64,000 bases of DNA from Luteimicrobium sp042670205 (GCF_042670205.1 NZ_JBHUWD010000002.1:124001-188000); one strand, 5' to 3'. Positions 8,513 through 17,743 are shown, numbered from the stretch's first letter. Notes: a model not told the origin generated them from the sequence alone. Made by a program: numbers and translations.

Positions 8513-8541
8513 TTGACTGGTGGTGTTCGAACATCTGTTCG
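8513..8541 (+). promoter_or_regulatory. SOS (LexA) box and -35 of the mutasome operon
   Basis: A perfect actinobacterial/Bacillus-type LexA site, CGAAC-ATCT-GTTCG (8528-8541), lies inside the longer palindrome TTCGAACATCTGTTCGAA (8526-8543). A TTGACT -35 candidate occupies 8513-8518, so bound LexA would cover the promoter spacer. The first operon gene starts 40 nt further on, at 8581, after an AGGAGG ribosome site. DNA-damage induction is inferred from the site and from the genes it precedes. Confidence 0.9.
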
Positions 8542-8580
8542 AACGATCGTCCGTACCGCACCGCACCACCAGGAGGCTCG

Positions 8581-9573
8581 ATGACCCTCCTCGACGTTCC
8601 TGTCGGCGGTGCCGCGGACCTCCTCGACGCCGGTGCTCCCGACGAAGCCTCCGCCCTCGACCGTCCTGCCCTCGACCGTCCTGCCCTCGACCGTCCTGCC
8701 CTCGACCGTGCCGCCCTGGCCCGCGCGGCCCTGGCACGTGCGGAGCAGCGTACGGGGGTCCGGCGGCCCGCCGTCGAGCGGGACTGGGTGCGGACCTGGA
8801 CGGCGTCGCAGCCCACGGCCACGCCCGCCGTCGCTGCCACGCCCGCCGCCCCGGACGCCGAAGCCGCGCCGGTCAGCCCCGAGCCCCCGCCGCCGCTGCA
8901 CGGCCCCGACCTGCCCGTCGCGGCGGACGTCCGGCACCTCCTGCCCGGCGGGGTCCTGCGGCGCGGGCGCACCGTCGTCGTCACGGGTTCGCGCTCGCTC
9001 CTGCTGGCGCTGCTCGCGCGCGCGTCGGCGGACGGGGCCTGGGTCGCCGTCGTCGGGCTGCCCGCGCTCGGGCTCGTGGCCGCCGCCGAGGCCGGGGTCG
9101 ACCTGGACCGGCTGGCGCTCGTGCCCGACCCCGGTCTCGACGCCCCCGTGGCGCTCGCCGCGCTCCTCGACGGCATGGACGTCGTGGTCGTCGGGCCGGG
9201 GGCCGCGCTCGCGGACGCCGACCGCCGCCGCCTGCAGGCCCGCGCCCGCGAGCGGGGGACGGTGCTCGTGACCGCCACCGCGTGGCCCGGCGCCCACGTC
9301 GTGCTCGACGCCGCGCCCGAGGGCTGGTCCGGGGCGCGCGGCGGGGCGGGCTGGCTGCGCCGCCAGCGCGTCGTCGTCGAGCGGACGGGGCGCGCCGGGT
9401 GCACGCCCGGCCGCTTCGAGGTCGAGCTCCCGCTCGGCTCCCGGCGGACCGCGTCGTTCCGCGACACCGCCGTCCCCGGCGCCCCCGTGCTGCTCGACAC
9501 GGCGGCGCTCGACGCCGAGGCCACCGTCCCCGCGTCCCGCCCCGGCCGTCCCGACCTGCGTCTGGTCGGGTGA
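8581..9573 (+). CDS. ImuA-like (RecA-related) mutasome protein
   Basis: A 330-residue protein at the head of an imuB-dnaE2 operon, the position held by the RecA-like ImuA/ImuA'. The middle part reads like a RecA core (LRRGRTVVVTGSRSLLLALL, then a strand-rich region). The Walker A lysine is absent, so ATP binding in the usual way is unlikely. Known family members support translesion synthesis together with ImuB and DnaE2. Residues ~25-42 are encoded by three perfect 15-bp tandem repeats plus a divergent fourth. The ATG follows AGGAGG at proper spacing. The assignment rests on operon context as much as on sequence. Confidence 0.75.
   Translation: MTLLDVPVGGAADLLDAGAPDEASALDRPALDRPALDRPALDRAALARAALARAEQRTGVRRPAVERDWVRTWTASQPTATPAVAATPAAPDAEAAPVSPEPPPPLHGPDLPVAADVRHLLPGGVLRRGRTVVVTGSRSLLLALLARASADGAWVAVVGLPALGLVAAAEAGVDLDRLALVPDPGLDAPVALAALLDGMDVVVVGPGAALADADRRRLQARARERGTVLVTATAWPGAHVVLDAAPEGWSGARGGAGWLRRQRVVVERTGRAGCTPGRFEVELPLGSRRTASFRDTAVPGAPVLLDTAALDAEATVPASRPGRPDLRLVG
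8653..8712 (+). repeat. In-frame 15-bp tandem repeat in the imuA-like gene
   Basis: The unit GCCCTCGACCGTCCT occurs three times without a mismatch (8653-8667, 8668-8682, 8683-8697). A divergent copy follows at 8698-8712. Each unit encodes a five-residue Ala-Leu-Asp-Arg-Pro step. Copy number could vary between strains by slippage without breaking the frame. Confidence 0.9.
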
Positions 9574-9577
9574 CGCG

Positions 9578-11281
9578 ATGAGCACGGCCACCCCCCGTAC
9601 CGCTGTCGCCCGCACCGCCGTCGTCTGGGTGCCGGACTGGCCGGTCCTCGCCGCGCTGACGGCGGCCGGGCTGGAGGCGAGCCGCCCCGCGGCCGTCCAC
9701 GACGCCCACGGCATCCTCGCCGCGTCCGCGCTCGCGCGCGCCCAGGGCGTGCGCCGCGGGATGCGCCGACGCCAGGCCCAGCAGGCGTGCCCCGAGCTCG
9801 TGCTCCTCGCCGCCGACGACGTCCGGGACGTGCGCGAGTTCGAGCCCGTCGCTGCGGCCACGGAGACCGTGGTCGCCGGTCTCGAGGTCGCGCGGCCCGG
9901 CCTGCTGCTCCTGCCCGCCGACGGGCCGGCCCGCTACCACGGGTCGGAGGAGGCGCTCGCGGAGGCGCTCACGGGCGCCGTCGCGCAGCGCACCGGCCAC
10001 GAGTGCCACGTGGGCGTCGCCGACGGCATCCTCGCCGCCGTCCTCGCGGCCCGCGAGCAGCGGGTCGTGCCGCGCGGCGCCTCGCGCGCGTTCACCGACC
10101 CGCGCCCTCTCGGCGACCTCCTGCACGCGGCGACCGTGCCCGGGTCCGCGGCCGACGTCGCCGACCTCGTCGACCTGTGGGGGCGCCTCGGGCTACGCAC
10201 GTTCGCGGACCTGCGCGCCCTGCCGCCGTCCGACGTCGAGACCCGGTTCGGGGCGCTCGGCGCCTGGGCGCACCGGCTGGCCCGCGGCGAGGACCTGCGC
10301 CCCGCCGCGCGGCGCCGCATCGAGCCGGACCTCGCGGTCGGCCGCGAGCTCGACCCGCCCGCCGAGCGCGTCGACACGGCCGCGTTCGTCGCCCGGTCGC
10401 TCGCCGAGGAGCTGTACGAGCTGCTGGTGCGCGGCGGCGTCACGTGCGGGCGGCTGCGCATCGAGGCGCGTGCGGTCGACCCCGTCGACGGCACCGTGAG
10501 CGAGCTCGTGCGTGCCTGGCGCTGCGACGACGAGGCGATCGGCGGGCTGTCCGCCGCACGCCTGACCGACCGGGTGCGCTGGCAGCTCGAGGGCTGGCTC
10601 ACGTCCGCGGCGCTGGGAAGGCGCGGCCGCCGTGGCCGGCCCGGCGCAGGTGCGGACGACGCCGAGGCTCGACCTGCCCCGATCGTCTTCCTCGGGCTCA
10701 CGGCCGAGGAGGTCGTGCGGGCCGGTGCCCACCAGGGCGGCCTGTGGGGTGCGTCGAGCGGCCAGGACGCGCGGGCCCTCCGCGCACTCGAGCGCGTCCA
10801 GGGCCTGCTCGGCGGGGAGCAGGTGCTCGGCGTCCGCCTCCAGGGCGGCCGCGACGCGCGCGACCGCGTCCAGGTCGCTCCGTGGGGCGACGCCGCGCCG
10901 CCCGCTCGTCCCGCCGACCGGCCCTGGCCGGGCGCGCTGCCCGCCCCGTCGCCCGCGAGCGTGCTCCCCGAGCCCGTGGACGTCGTCCTGCTCGACCCGA
11001 GGGGCCGGCCCGTGGCCGTGGACGACCGCGGCGGCCTCCGCGCGCCGCCCGCGACGCTCGTCGAGCCGGCGGCGGCTCCCGGCCCCGACGGGCCGGGGGA
11101 GCAGCAGCGGCGCGAGGTCCACCAGTGGGCCGGGCCGTGGCTGCTCGACGAGCGCTGGTGGTCGTCCGCCGCGCGCCGCGGCGCCTGGCTGCAGGTCGTG
11201 CTCGACGACGGCCGGGCGGCGCTGCTCGCCAGCACCGGCACGGGCACGACCGGCTGGCGGCTGGAGGCGCTGTATGACTGA
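9578..11281 (+). CDS. imuB: ImuB, Y-family polymerase-like translesion factor
   Basis: A 567-residue member of the UmuC/DinB superfamily. The N-terminus reads VVWVPDWPVLAAL where active Y-family polymerases have the DxDxFF metal site, so the catalytic acids are missing, as in ImuB. The palm (SALARAQGVRRGMRRRQAQ), thumb and little-finger regions follow. A Pro/Ala-rich tail of roughly 100 residues is where ImuB is known to bind partners. The gene starts 4 nt after the imuA-like stop and overlaps dnaE2 by 8 nt. It is inferred to link DnaE2 to the sliding clamp during damage bypass. Confidence 0.9.
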   Translation: MSTATPRTAVARTAVVWVPDWPVLAALTAAGLEASRPAAVHDAHGILAASALARAQGVRRGMRRRQAQQACPELVLLAADDVRDVREFEPVAAATETVVAGLEVARPGLLLLPADGPARYHGSEEALAEALTGAVAQRTGHECHVGVADGILAAVLAAREQRVVPRGASRAFTDPRPLGDLLHAATVPGSAADVADLVDLWGRLGLRTFADLRALPPSDVETRFGALGAWAHRLARGEDLRPAARRRIEPDLAVGRELDPPAERVDTAAFVARSLAEELYELLVRGGVTCGRLRIEARAVDPVDGTVSELVRAWRCDDEAIGGLSAARLTDRVRWQLEGWLTSAALGRRGRRGRPGAGADDAEARPAPIVFLGLTAEEVVRAGAHQGGLWGASSGQDARALRALERVQGLLGGEQVLGVRLQGGRDARDRVQVAPWGDAAPPARPADRPWPGALPAPSPASVLPEPVDVVLLDPRGRPVAVDDRGGLRAPPATLVEPAAAPGPDGPGEQQRREVHQWAGPWLLDERWWSSAARRGAWLQVVLDDGRAALLASTGTGTTGWRLEALYD

Positions 11282-14200
11282 GTCCCGCCTGCCTGCCGAG
11301 CCCCGCTACGCCGAGCTCCACGCCCACTCGGCCTACAGCTTCCTCGACGGCGCGAACCAGCCCGCCGAGCTCGTCGGCGAGGCGCACCGCCTCGGCCTCG
11401 CCGGGCTCGCGCTCACCGACCACGACGGCCTGTACGGGGTGGTGAAGTTCGCCGAGGCCGCCCGCCGGGTCGGCCTGCCGACCGTGTTCGGGGCCGAGCT
11501 GCACCTGCCCGTCCAGGCCGCCGCCCGCGCGTCCGGGGTGCTCGACCCGCACGGCAACGACTCCACGGGCGCCCTCGACCCGCCCACCGGGGTCCCCGAC
11601 CCCCGGTCCACGCACCTGCTCGTCCTCGCGCGCAGCCCCCAGGGCTACCGCAACCTGTCCGCCGCGATCGCCGAGGGGCACCTCGAGGCCGGGGTCAAGG
11701 GCGCCGCGACCTACCGGCTCGGCGACCTCGCCGACCGGTCGGGCGGCGAGTGGCTGGTCCTCACCGGCTGCCGCAAGGGCACGGTCCGCGCCGCCCTGAC
11801 CCGCGACTGGTCCGGCCGCCGGGGGGCGCGGGGCGGCGCGCCCGGGGTCGTGACGGCCGCCGCCTATGACGACGCGAAGGCCGAGCTCGCCCGACTCACC
11901 GACACGTTCGGCCGCGACGCCGTCGCCGTCGAGGTCACCCGGACGGGGCACCCCTACGACGACGCCGTCGCCGAGGCCCTCGCCGCTCTCGCCGACGACG
12001 CCGGCCTCCCGCTCGTCGCCACGGGCGGCGTGCACTACGCGACCCCCGCCGACGCCGACCTCGCGGGGGCGCTCGCGGCCGTCCGGGCCCGCTCCTCGCT
12101 CGACGACCTCGACGGCTGGCTGCCCGCCGCCCCCGCCGCGCACCTGCGCTCGGCCGGCGAGATGCTCGCGCTGCACCGCGACCGCCCGGACGCCGTCCCG
12201 AACGCCGCGGCGCTCGCGGCCGAGTGCGCGTTCGACCTCGACCTGCTCGCCCCGCAGCTCCCGCCGTACCCGGTGCCGCCGGGGCACGACGAGGCGAGCT
12301 GGCTGCGCGAGCTCGTGCGGGTGGGCGCGGAGGGCCGGTACGGGCCGCCCGAGGCGGAGCGGGTCGAGGGTGCGTACGCGATGATCGAGCACGAGCTCGG
12401 CATCATCGAGCAGCTCGGCTTCCCCGGGTACTTCCTCGTCGTCTACGACATCGTGACGTTCTGCAAGGAGCAGGGCATCCTCGCGCAGGGCCGCGGGTCG
12501 GCGGCCAACAGCGCCGTCTGCTACGCGCTCGGCGTGACCGCGGTCGACGCCGTGCAGCACGGCCTGCTGTTCGAGCGGTTCCTCGCCCCCGAGCGCGACG
12601 GGCCGCCCGACATCGACGTCGACATCGAGTCCGAGCGGCGCGAGGAGGTCATCCAGCACGTCTACGGGAAGTTCGGACGCCGGCACGCCGCGCAGGTCGC
12701 CAACGTCATCTCCTACCGGCCGCGGTCCGCGGTGCGCGACGCCGCCCGAGCCCTCGGGTACGACGTCGGGCAGCAGGACGCGTGGAGCAAGTCGATCGAG
12801 CGCTGGGGGAGCCTGCGGAACGGGCAGATCGTGGAGACTCCCTGGGGGAGCCGGGACCGGACCCCGCGCGTCACGGTCGACGACCTGTCCGGCATCCCGG
12901 ACCCCGTCCTGGACCTCGCGGAGCGGATGCTGCGCCTGCCCCGGCACCTGGGCATCCACTCGGGCGGCATGGTCATGTGCGACCGCCCGGTCATCGAGGT
13001 GTGCCCGGTCGAGTGGGCGCGCATGGAGGGGCGCACGGTCCTGCAGTGGGACAAGGAGGACTGCGCCGACGCGGGCCTGGTGAAGTTCGACCTGCTCGGG
13101 CTCGGGATGCTCACGGCGCTGCGGATCATGTTCGAGGAGGTCCGCGCGCACACGGGCGAGGAGCTGACCCTGCACGGGCTCCCGCAGGAGGACCCGCGCG
13201 TCTACGACCTGCTGTGCGCCGCAGATACGGTGGGGGTCTTCCAGGTCGAGTCCCGTGCGCAGATGGCGACGCTCCCGCGGCTCCAGCCGCGGAGGTTCTA
13301 CGACATCGTCGTCGAGGTCGCGCTCATCCGACCCGGGCCGATCCAGGGCCAGTCCGTGCACCCGTACATCGACCGGGCGCGGAAGCGGAAGCCCGTGACG
13401 TTCCTGCACCCCAAGCTCGAGAAGTCCCTCGGCCGGACGCTGGGCGTGCCGCTGTTCCAGGAGCAGCTCATGCAGATGGCGATCGACGTCGCCGACTTCA
13501 CGCCCGCCGAGGCGGACAAGCTGCGCCGGGCGATGGGCTCGAAGCGTTCGGTCGAGCGCATGGAGGAGCTGCGCGGGCGGCTGCTCGACGGGATGGCCCG
13601 CAACGGGATCACCGGTGCGGACGCCGAGGAGGTCTACGACAAGCTCAAGGCCTTCGCCGACTTCGGCTTCCCCGAGTCGCACGCGTACTCGTTCGCGTAC
13701 CTCGTGTACGCGAGCTCGTGGATGAAGGTCTACCGGCCCGCCGCGTTCTACGCGGGGCTGCTCGCCGCGCAGCCTATGGGCTTCTACTCCCCGCAGTCCC
13801 TCGTCGCGGACGCGCGACGGCACGGCCTGGACGTGCGCCGTCCGGACGTGCTCGCGTCGGGGGTGCAGGCGGTCGTCGAGCCGAAGGATCGACCTGAGGT
13901 CGAGGGTTCGGACGCTGACCCTCAGGTGGAGGTCGAGGGTGAGGGGACGCCGTTCGACTTCTCGAGCCACCCGTTCGCCGTCCGGCTCGGGCTCGCCCAG
14001 GTGCGCGGCGTCGGCAAGGACGTCGCGCAGCAGATCGTCGACGAACGTGCCGCCCACGGCCCGTTCGCGGACCTGCGGGACCTCGCCCGCCGGGTCCGGC
14101 TGACCACCGCCCAGCTCGAGGCGCTCGCGACGGGCGGGGCGCTCGGCTGCTTCGGCGTCACCCGGCGCGAGGCCCTGTGGGCCGCGGGCGCGCTCTCCCA

Positions 14201-14675
14201 GGAGGGCCCGGACCGGCTGCCGGGGGTGTCCGTCGGGGTCGAGGCGCCGACGCTGCCCGGCATGAGCCCCGTCGAGACAGCCGTCGCCGACGTGTGGGCG
14301 ACGAGCGTGTCGGTCGACACCTACCCGACCGAGTTCGTCCGTGAGGGGCTGACCGCGCAGGGGGTCCTGCGGGTCGCCGACGTGCTCGTGCACGAGCCGG
14401 ACCGGCGGATCGCGGTCGCGGGCGTCGTCACGCACCGGCAGCGACCCAGCACGGCGGCCGGCGTGACGTTCCTGTCGCTCGAGGACGAGACCGGGATCCT
14501 CAACGTCATCTGCACGCAGGGCCTGTGGCGCCGGTTCCAGAAGGTCGCGCGGACGGCGGCCGCGCTCGTCGTGCGGGGAAAGGTCGAGCGCGCCGACGAC
14601 GCGACGAACCTGCTCGCCGAGCACCTCGCCCCGCTGTCGTTGCGCGTCCCGTCACGCTCGCGGGACTTCCACTGA
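11274..14675 (+). CDS. dnaE2: DnaE2, error-prone C-family DNA polymerase
   Basis: A 1133-residue alpha-subunit-like polymerase. The PHP domain opens with YAELHAHSAYSFLDG. The polymerase core has RGSAANSAVCYALG and the metal-binding PDIDVDIES motif. A C-terminal OB fold ends in SRDFH, the ending typical of DnaE2 rather than DnaE1. Known role: mutagenic replication across lesions after SOS induction, working with ImuA'/ImuB. ATG 11274 overlaps the imuB stop, giving translational coupling. Having all three genes behind one LexA box makes this a self-contained mutagenesis cassette. Confidence 0.96.
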   Translation: MTESRLPAEPRYAELHAHSAYSFLDGANQPAELVGEAHRLGLAGLALTDHDGLYGVVKFAEAARRVGLPTVFGAELHLPVQAAARASGVLDPHGNDSTGALDPPTGVPDPRSTHLLVLARSPQGYRNLSAAIAEGHLEAGVKGAATYRLGDLADRSGGEWLVLTGCRKGTVRAALTRDWSGRRGARGGAPGVVTAAAYDDAKAELARLTDTFGRDAVAVEVTRTGHPYDDAVAEALAALADDAGLPLVATGGVHYATPADADLAGALAAVRARSSLDDLDGWLPAAPAAHLRSAGEMLALHRDRPDAVPNAAALAAECAFDLDLLAPQLPPYPVPPGHDEASWLRELVRVGAEGRYGPPEAERVEGAYAMIEHELGIIEQLGFPGYFLVVYDIVTFCKEQGILAQGRGSAANSAVCYALGVTAVDAVQHGLLFERFLAPERDGPPDIDVDIESERREEVIQHVYGKFGRRHAAQVANVISYRPRSAVRDAARALGYDVGQQDAWSKSIERWGSLRNGQIVETPWGSRDRTPRVTVDDLSGIPDPVLDLAERMLRLPRHLGIHSGGMVMCDRPVIEVCPVEWARMEGRTVLQWDKEDCADAGLVKFDLLGLGMLTALRIMFEEVRAHTGEELTLHGLPQEDPRVYDLLCAADTVGVFQVESRAQMATLPRLQPRRFYDIVVEVALIRPGPIQGQSVHPYIDRARKRKPVTFLHPKLEKSLGRTLGVPLFQEQLMQMAIDVADFTPAEADKLRRAMGSKRSVERMEELRGRLLDGMARNGITGADAEEVYDKLKAFADFGFPESHAYSFAYLVYASSWMKVYRPAAFYAGLLAAQPMGFYSPQSLVADARRHGLDVRRPDVLASGVQAVVEPKDRPEVEGSDADPQVEVEGEGTPFDFSSHPFAVRLGLAQVRGVGKDVAQQIVDERAAHGPFADLRDLARRVRLTTAQLEALATGGALGCFGVTRREALWAAGALSQEGPDRLPGVSVGVEAPTLPGMSPVETAVADVWATSVSVDTYPTEFVREGLTAQGVLRVADVLVHEPDRRIAVAGVVTHRQRPSTAAGVTFLSLEDETGILNVICTQGLWRRFQKVARTAAALVVRGKVERADDATNLLAEHLAPLSLRVPSRSRDFH

Positions 14676-14686
14676 GCCGACGTCCG

Positions 14687-14705
14687 GGCCGGCTAGCGTC
14701 CGGCC
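14687..14705. terminator. Weak hairpin between convergent dnaE2 and a membrane-protein gene
   Basis: A 6-bp GGCCGG/CCGGCC stem (14687-14692 with 14700-14705) around a 7-nt loop. The loop contains the minus-strand stop codon. It is the only candidate terminator here, and it is short. Confidence 0.35.
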
Positions 14706-15598
14706 GGGTCTGCGCTCTCCGCCCGGCCGCCGAGCTTGACCGTGAGCTTGATCGCCCGCACCGACGACATGCCGGCGGCGTAGAGCGCCGTGCCGACCGA
14801 GAGCACGACGAGGCCGAGCAGGTGCAGCCCGTCCACGCCGAGCAGGATGAGCCCGACCCGGTCGAGGACGAAGCCCGGCGTCATCGCGACCGCGCTGAGG
14901 GCTCCCGCCGCCGCCCACGAGCCGACGGCCTCGCGCGGCGGCAGGCGACGCTTGGAGGCGCCGATGATGCGCGCCGGCACGGCCACGAAGAGGCCGAGCA
15001 TCACCGCGAGGGCCGCGCCGAGCGTGACGAGGTACAGCAGCACCGAGCCCGTGCGCGGGACCACGAACGCCGCTGCCCCGAGCACGAGCCCCACGAGGAC
15101 GCCGGTCGTGACGACGCGCCGCGCCGCCCGGTTCGCCTGGCGGGCCGCCGGGGCGATCCGGGGCGGGGCGGTGTCGATCGCGTAGGCGAACACCGTGTTG
15201 CACCACAGCGCGACGATGCTCGCGACGACGCACAGCGCCGTCAGGACGAGGACGCCGGGGGCGTGCAGCTCGCGGAACGGCGCCCCGCGGAGCGTGTGGT
15301 GCTTGAGGTCCCACATCACCAGCCACACCCACACCGCGGGGACGAGCTGGACGAGCGTGAGCCGCCAGTTGAGGACGAGCAGCCGGATGCCCCGCAGCAG
15401 GAGCACGAGCGTGCCCGCCGCCCACGCCACGGGCAGCAGCCAGCGGCGTGACGACCCGAGGCGCCGCGCGCCCGTCTCCAGGGCTCGCGGGTCACCGTCG
15501 GCGACGAACCGCGCGAGCAGCACGACGCGGGCGCCGAGGCCCCCGAGGGGCGGCCCGGGCGCGGGTGCCTGCGGCGGGGCGGGTTCGTCCTGCGTCAC
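14693..15598 (-). CDS. Hypothetical multi-pass membrane protein
   Basis: A 301-residue protein that I do not recognise as a named family. A Pro-rich cytoplasmic N-terminus of about 45 residues is followed by at least six hydrophobic segments. A pair lies near residues 50-95, one near 110-135, two near 160-205 and two near 225-270. The GTG start lies 7 nt behind TACCGT (15606-15611 on the minus strand), consistent with leaderless transcription. It converges on dnaE2 and does not appear to share an operon. Confidence 0.65.
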   Translation of the reverse strand: MTQDEPAPPQAPAPGPPLGGLGARVVLLARFVADGDPRALETGARRLGSSRRWLLPVAWAAGTLVLLLRGIRLLVLNWRLTLVQLVPAVWVWLVMWDLKHHTLRGAPFRELHAPGVLVLTALCVVASIVALWCNTVFAYAIDTAPPRIAPAARQANRAARRVVTTGVLVGLVLGAAAFVVPRTGSVLLYLVTLGAALAVMLGLFVAVPARIIGASKRRLPPREAVGSWAAAGALSAVAMTPGFVLDRVGLILLGVDGLHLLGLVVLSVGTALYAAGMSSVRAIKLTVKLGGRAESADPAGR

Positions 15599-15619
15599 GG
15601 ACCGAACGGTAGCGCGCGC

Positions 15620-16684
15620 TCACCACGCGGCGGCGAGCAGACGCGCCAGGAGCTCGTCGGCGTCGACGTCGAGGCCGCGGGCGGTGAACCAGACCGTCAT
15701 GGTCCGGCAGTCGCGGTGGAGCAGGTCGGTGCCGAACGGGTTGGCCGCGAGGTCGACGATCTGCGGCACGTCGATGACGACCAGGCGGTCCCCGTCTGCG
15801 AGGACGTTGTAGGGGGACAGGTCGCCGTGCGCGTACCCGAGTCGGGCGAGCGTCGTCATGGCCTGCTCGACCTGGTCCCAGTAGTGGGCGAGGAGGTCGC
15901 GGTCGGGACGTGTCTGAGCGAGCCGGGGGGCGGCCGTCGGGGCGTCGTCCCGGTCGCCGGCCGGGGAGCCGACGAACTCCATGAGCACCTCGGTGCCGTC
16001 GACCTGGACCGGGTAGGGGACGGGGACACCCGCGGACCAGAGCTCACCGAGCGCGGCGAACTCCGCGGCGGCCCACTCGCCCTGCGCGACGAGCCGCCCG
16101 TACGCGGACCTGCGGTCGAGGGCGCGCTGGTCGCGGGTGCGCCGGGTGCGCCGGTCCTCGGTGTACACGCTGTCGCGCCGGAAGGCCCGGTGCTCGAGGG
16201 TGCGGTAGCGCTTGGCGGCGAGCAGGCACGACGGCGCACCCGTGCCGGGCCAGGCGGCCGGGCTGCGGCCGGCGGGGACCGCCCGGCGCAGGAGGAACAC
16301 GTCGGCCTCCTTGCCGGTCTTGAGGACGCCGAGCTCGGTGTCGATCGCGGCGTCGGCGGTGACGACCCACGACGGGACGGGGTCGGGGCCGCGGGCCCCC
16401 TTCTCGACGCTGTGCCAGGTGGACCAGCGCCGGTCGGGGCCGAGGTCGTCGAGGAAGAGGTCGGGGTCGACGGCGCGACCGGCGCCGACGGGGGCGAGGA
16501 CGAGGTCGACGCCGTCGCGGGCGTCACCCTCGAGGCCCTCACGAGCGAGGGCGTCGCGGCGGGAGCCGCGGCGCGCGGGGACGGAGTCGTCGTCCCAGCG
16601 GTCGCGCCTGGGCGCGCGGCGGGGACGTCCGGGGACGGAGTCGGTGAAGGAGGTGGACGGACGGAGGTCGTCGGAGTACGACAC
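15620..16684 (-). CDS. RIO-family serine/threonine kinase
   Basis: A 354-residue protein with a RIO1-type kinase fold. Seen: the nucleotide loop LKTGKEADVFLLRR, the LAAKRYRTLEHRAF lysine region, the hinge EVLMEFVG, the catalytic loop HGDLSPYNVL and the metal-binding VVIDVPQIVD. The first ~100 residues are basic and probably disordered. The GTG at 16684 is supported by an AGGAG 7 nt upstream. Archaeal and eukaryotic relatives act in small-subunit ribosome maturation. The role of bacterial members is not settled, so function is left at kinase. Confidence 0.88.
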   Translation of the reverse strand: MSYSDDLRPSTSFTDSVPGRPRRAPRRDRWDDDSVPARRGSRRDALAREGLEGDARDGVDLVLAPVGAGRAVDPDLFLDDLGPDRRWSTWHSVEKGARGPDPVPSWVVTADAAIDTELGVLKTGKEADVFLLRRAVPAGRSPAAWPGTGAPSCLLAAKRYRTLEHRAFRRDSVYTEDRRTRRTRDQRALDRRSAYGRLVAQGEWAAAEFAALGELWSAGVPVPYPVQVDGTEVLMEFVGSPAGDRDDAPTAAPRLAQTRPDRDLLAHYWDQVEQAMTTLARLGYAHGDLSPYNVLADGDRLVVIDVPQIVDLAANPFGTDLLHRDCRTMTVWFTARGLDVDADELLARLLAAAW

Positions 16685-16806
16685 GGTGGGGCTCCTGGGG
16701 CAGACGGAGCCCGGCGTCAGCGCGCGGTGCTCCGGTGGGAGAGGGATCGGGTGCGCGCACGGGCGCGCGAGAAGACATCGGCCACGACGCACCTCCTCGT
16801 CCCAGG

Positions 16807-16825
16807 GGCCCCGTCCGCCGGGGCC
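16807..16825. terminator. Hairpin in the gap between the DUF457 and RIO kinase genes
   Basis: A 7-bp GGCCCCG/CGGGGCC stem with a 5-nt loop lies in the 252-nt gap between two minus-strand genes. It probably ends the upstream hydrolase-like transcript. It could also sit in the kinase leader. Confidence 0.45.
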
Positions 16826-16936
16826 GTCGGCGACCACCCTGTCATCGTCGCCCGACGGGCCACCACTCTTTTAGCGTGCGGTCGTTCCGAGCCCGCGCTG
16901 CTGCGGCGGCCGTCGTCCTCGCGCCGACCCGTGCGC

Positions 16937-17743
16937 TCAGTGACCCACCGTCGCCGCGACGCGCGCGTACGCGTCCGCGGTGTCGAAGCCCATCTGCTCG
17001 AGCAGCGCCCACCCGACGCCGACCACGGCGTACGCGCTGACCGGGACGAGCAGAGTCCACTCCCGCCAGGACCCCGCGTCGCCGAGGATCGGCAGGGCCA
17101 CGTTCCCGCCCCGTCTCCAGACGTCGTTGAGCACGTTGGTGCTGGCCCACCAGCGGGGCGGACGGTGCCGGACCGGCCACAGCAGGGGCACGCCGCCCGT
17201 GGTGAGCATGTCGCCGATCACGTGCACCGTGCACCCGATCCCGACGGCGAGCGGCAGCCACGTCCACTCCGTGGGGGAGAAGAAGGCGACGAGCGTGGCG
17301 AGGGTGAGCGCACCCAGCCATGGCAGGACCTTCCCGCGGACGAGCCGCAGCGCCTTGAGCGCGTAGGAGGCGAGCAGCACGGCCATCACCCCTGCGCCCA
17401 CGTCGACGACGCCGAAGCCGTCCACGGTCGTCCGCCAGTGGCCGAGCAGCCACGCGAGCCCGGTGAAGACCGCGATCCCGAGGATCGAGTGCGTGCCGTG
17501 CCGGTGCCCACCGGAGACCGCTGCGACGCCGCGGCACACCCAGTGCGAGACGGGGGGCAGGGAGTTGGCGATCGTGCCGTCGTGGTGGTCGGCGTCGGGC
17601 AGGAGAGCGGCTCCCGCGCACACGACCGCACCGGTCGCCACGCCCACGTGCGAGACGGGGTACCAGCCGAACGCGAACGGTGCCGTCGCCGTGACCGCGA
17701 CCCATGCGGCCGCGCCCGTCGCGGCGTGGTGCCCACCCATCAT
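16937..17743 (-). CDS. Membrane-bound metal-dependent hydrolase-like protein (YdjM/DUF457)
   Basis: A 268-residue protein with an N-terminal MMGGHHAATGAAAW and the His/Asp cluster LLPDADHHDGTIANSLP. These and HRHGTHSILG are the putative metal-binding features of the YdjM/DUF457 family. Several membrane segments follow. The E. coli relative YdjM is SOS-induced, but no LexA box is visible here. Two adjacent ATG codons (17743 and 17740) are possible starts. The gene is head-to-head with the unknown gene at 17872. Confidence 0.8.
   Translation of the reverse strand: MMGGHHAATGAAAWVAVTATAPFAFGWYPVSHVGVATGAVVCAGAALLPDADHHDGTIANSLPPVSHWVCRGVAAVSGGHRHGTHSILGIAVFTGLAWLLGHWRTTVDGFGVVDVGAGVMAVLLASYALKALRLVRGKVLPWLGALTLATLVAFFSPTEWTWLPLAVGIGCTVHVIGDMLTTGGVPLLWPVRHRPPRWWASTNVLNDVWRRGGNVALPILGDAGSWREWTLLVPVSAYAVVGVGWALLEQMGFDTADAYARVAATVGH

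Noticed and set aside
8653..8712. Tandem repeats as a possible CRISPR remnant
   Set aside because: The units abut without spacers, are 15 bp, and stay in frame within a coding region.
10698..14624. A 1308-codon open frame on the minus strand over imuB and dnaE2
   Set aside because: It mirrors the real plus-strand genes. In such GC-rich DNA, stops are rare in the opposite frame, and the translation is low-complexity Arg/Gly/Val with no motifs.
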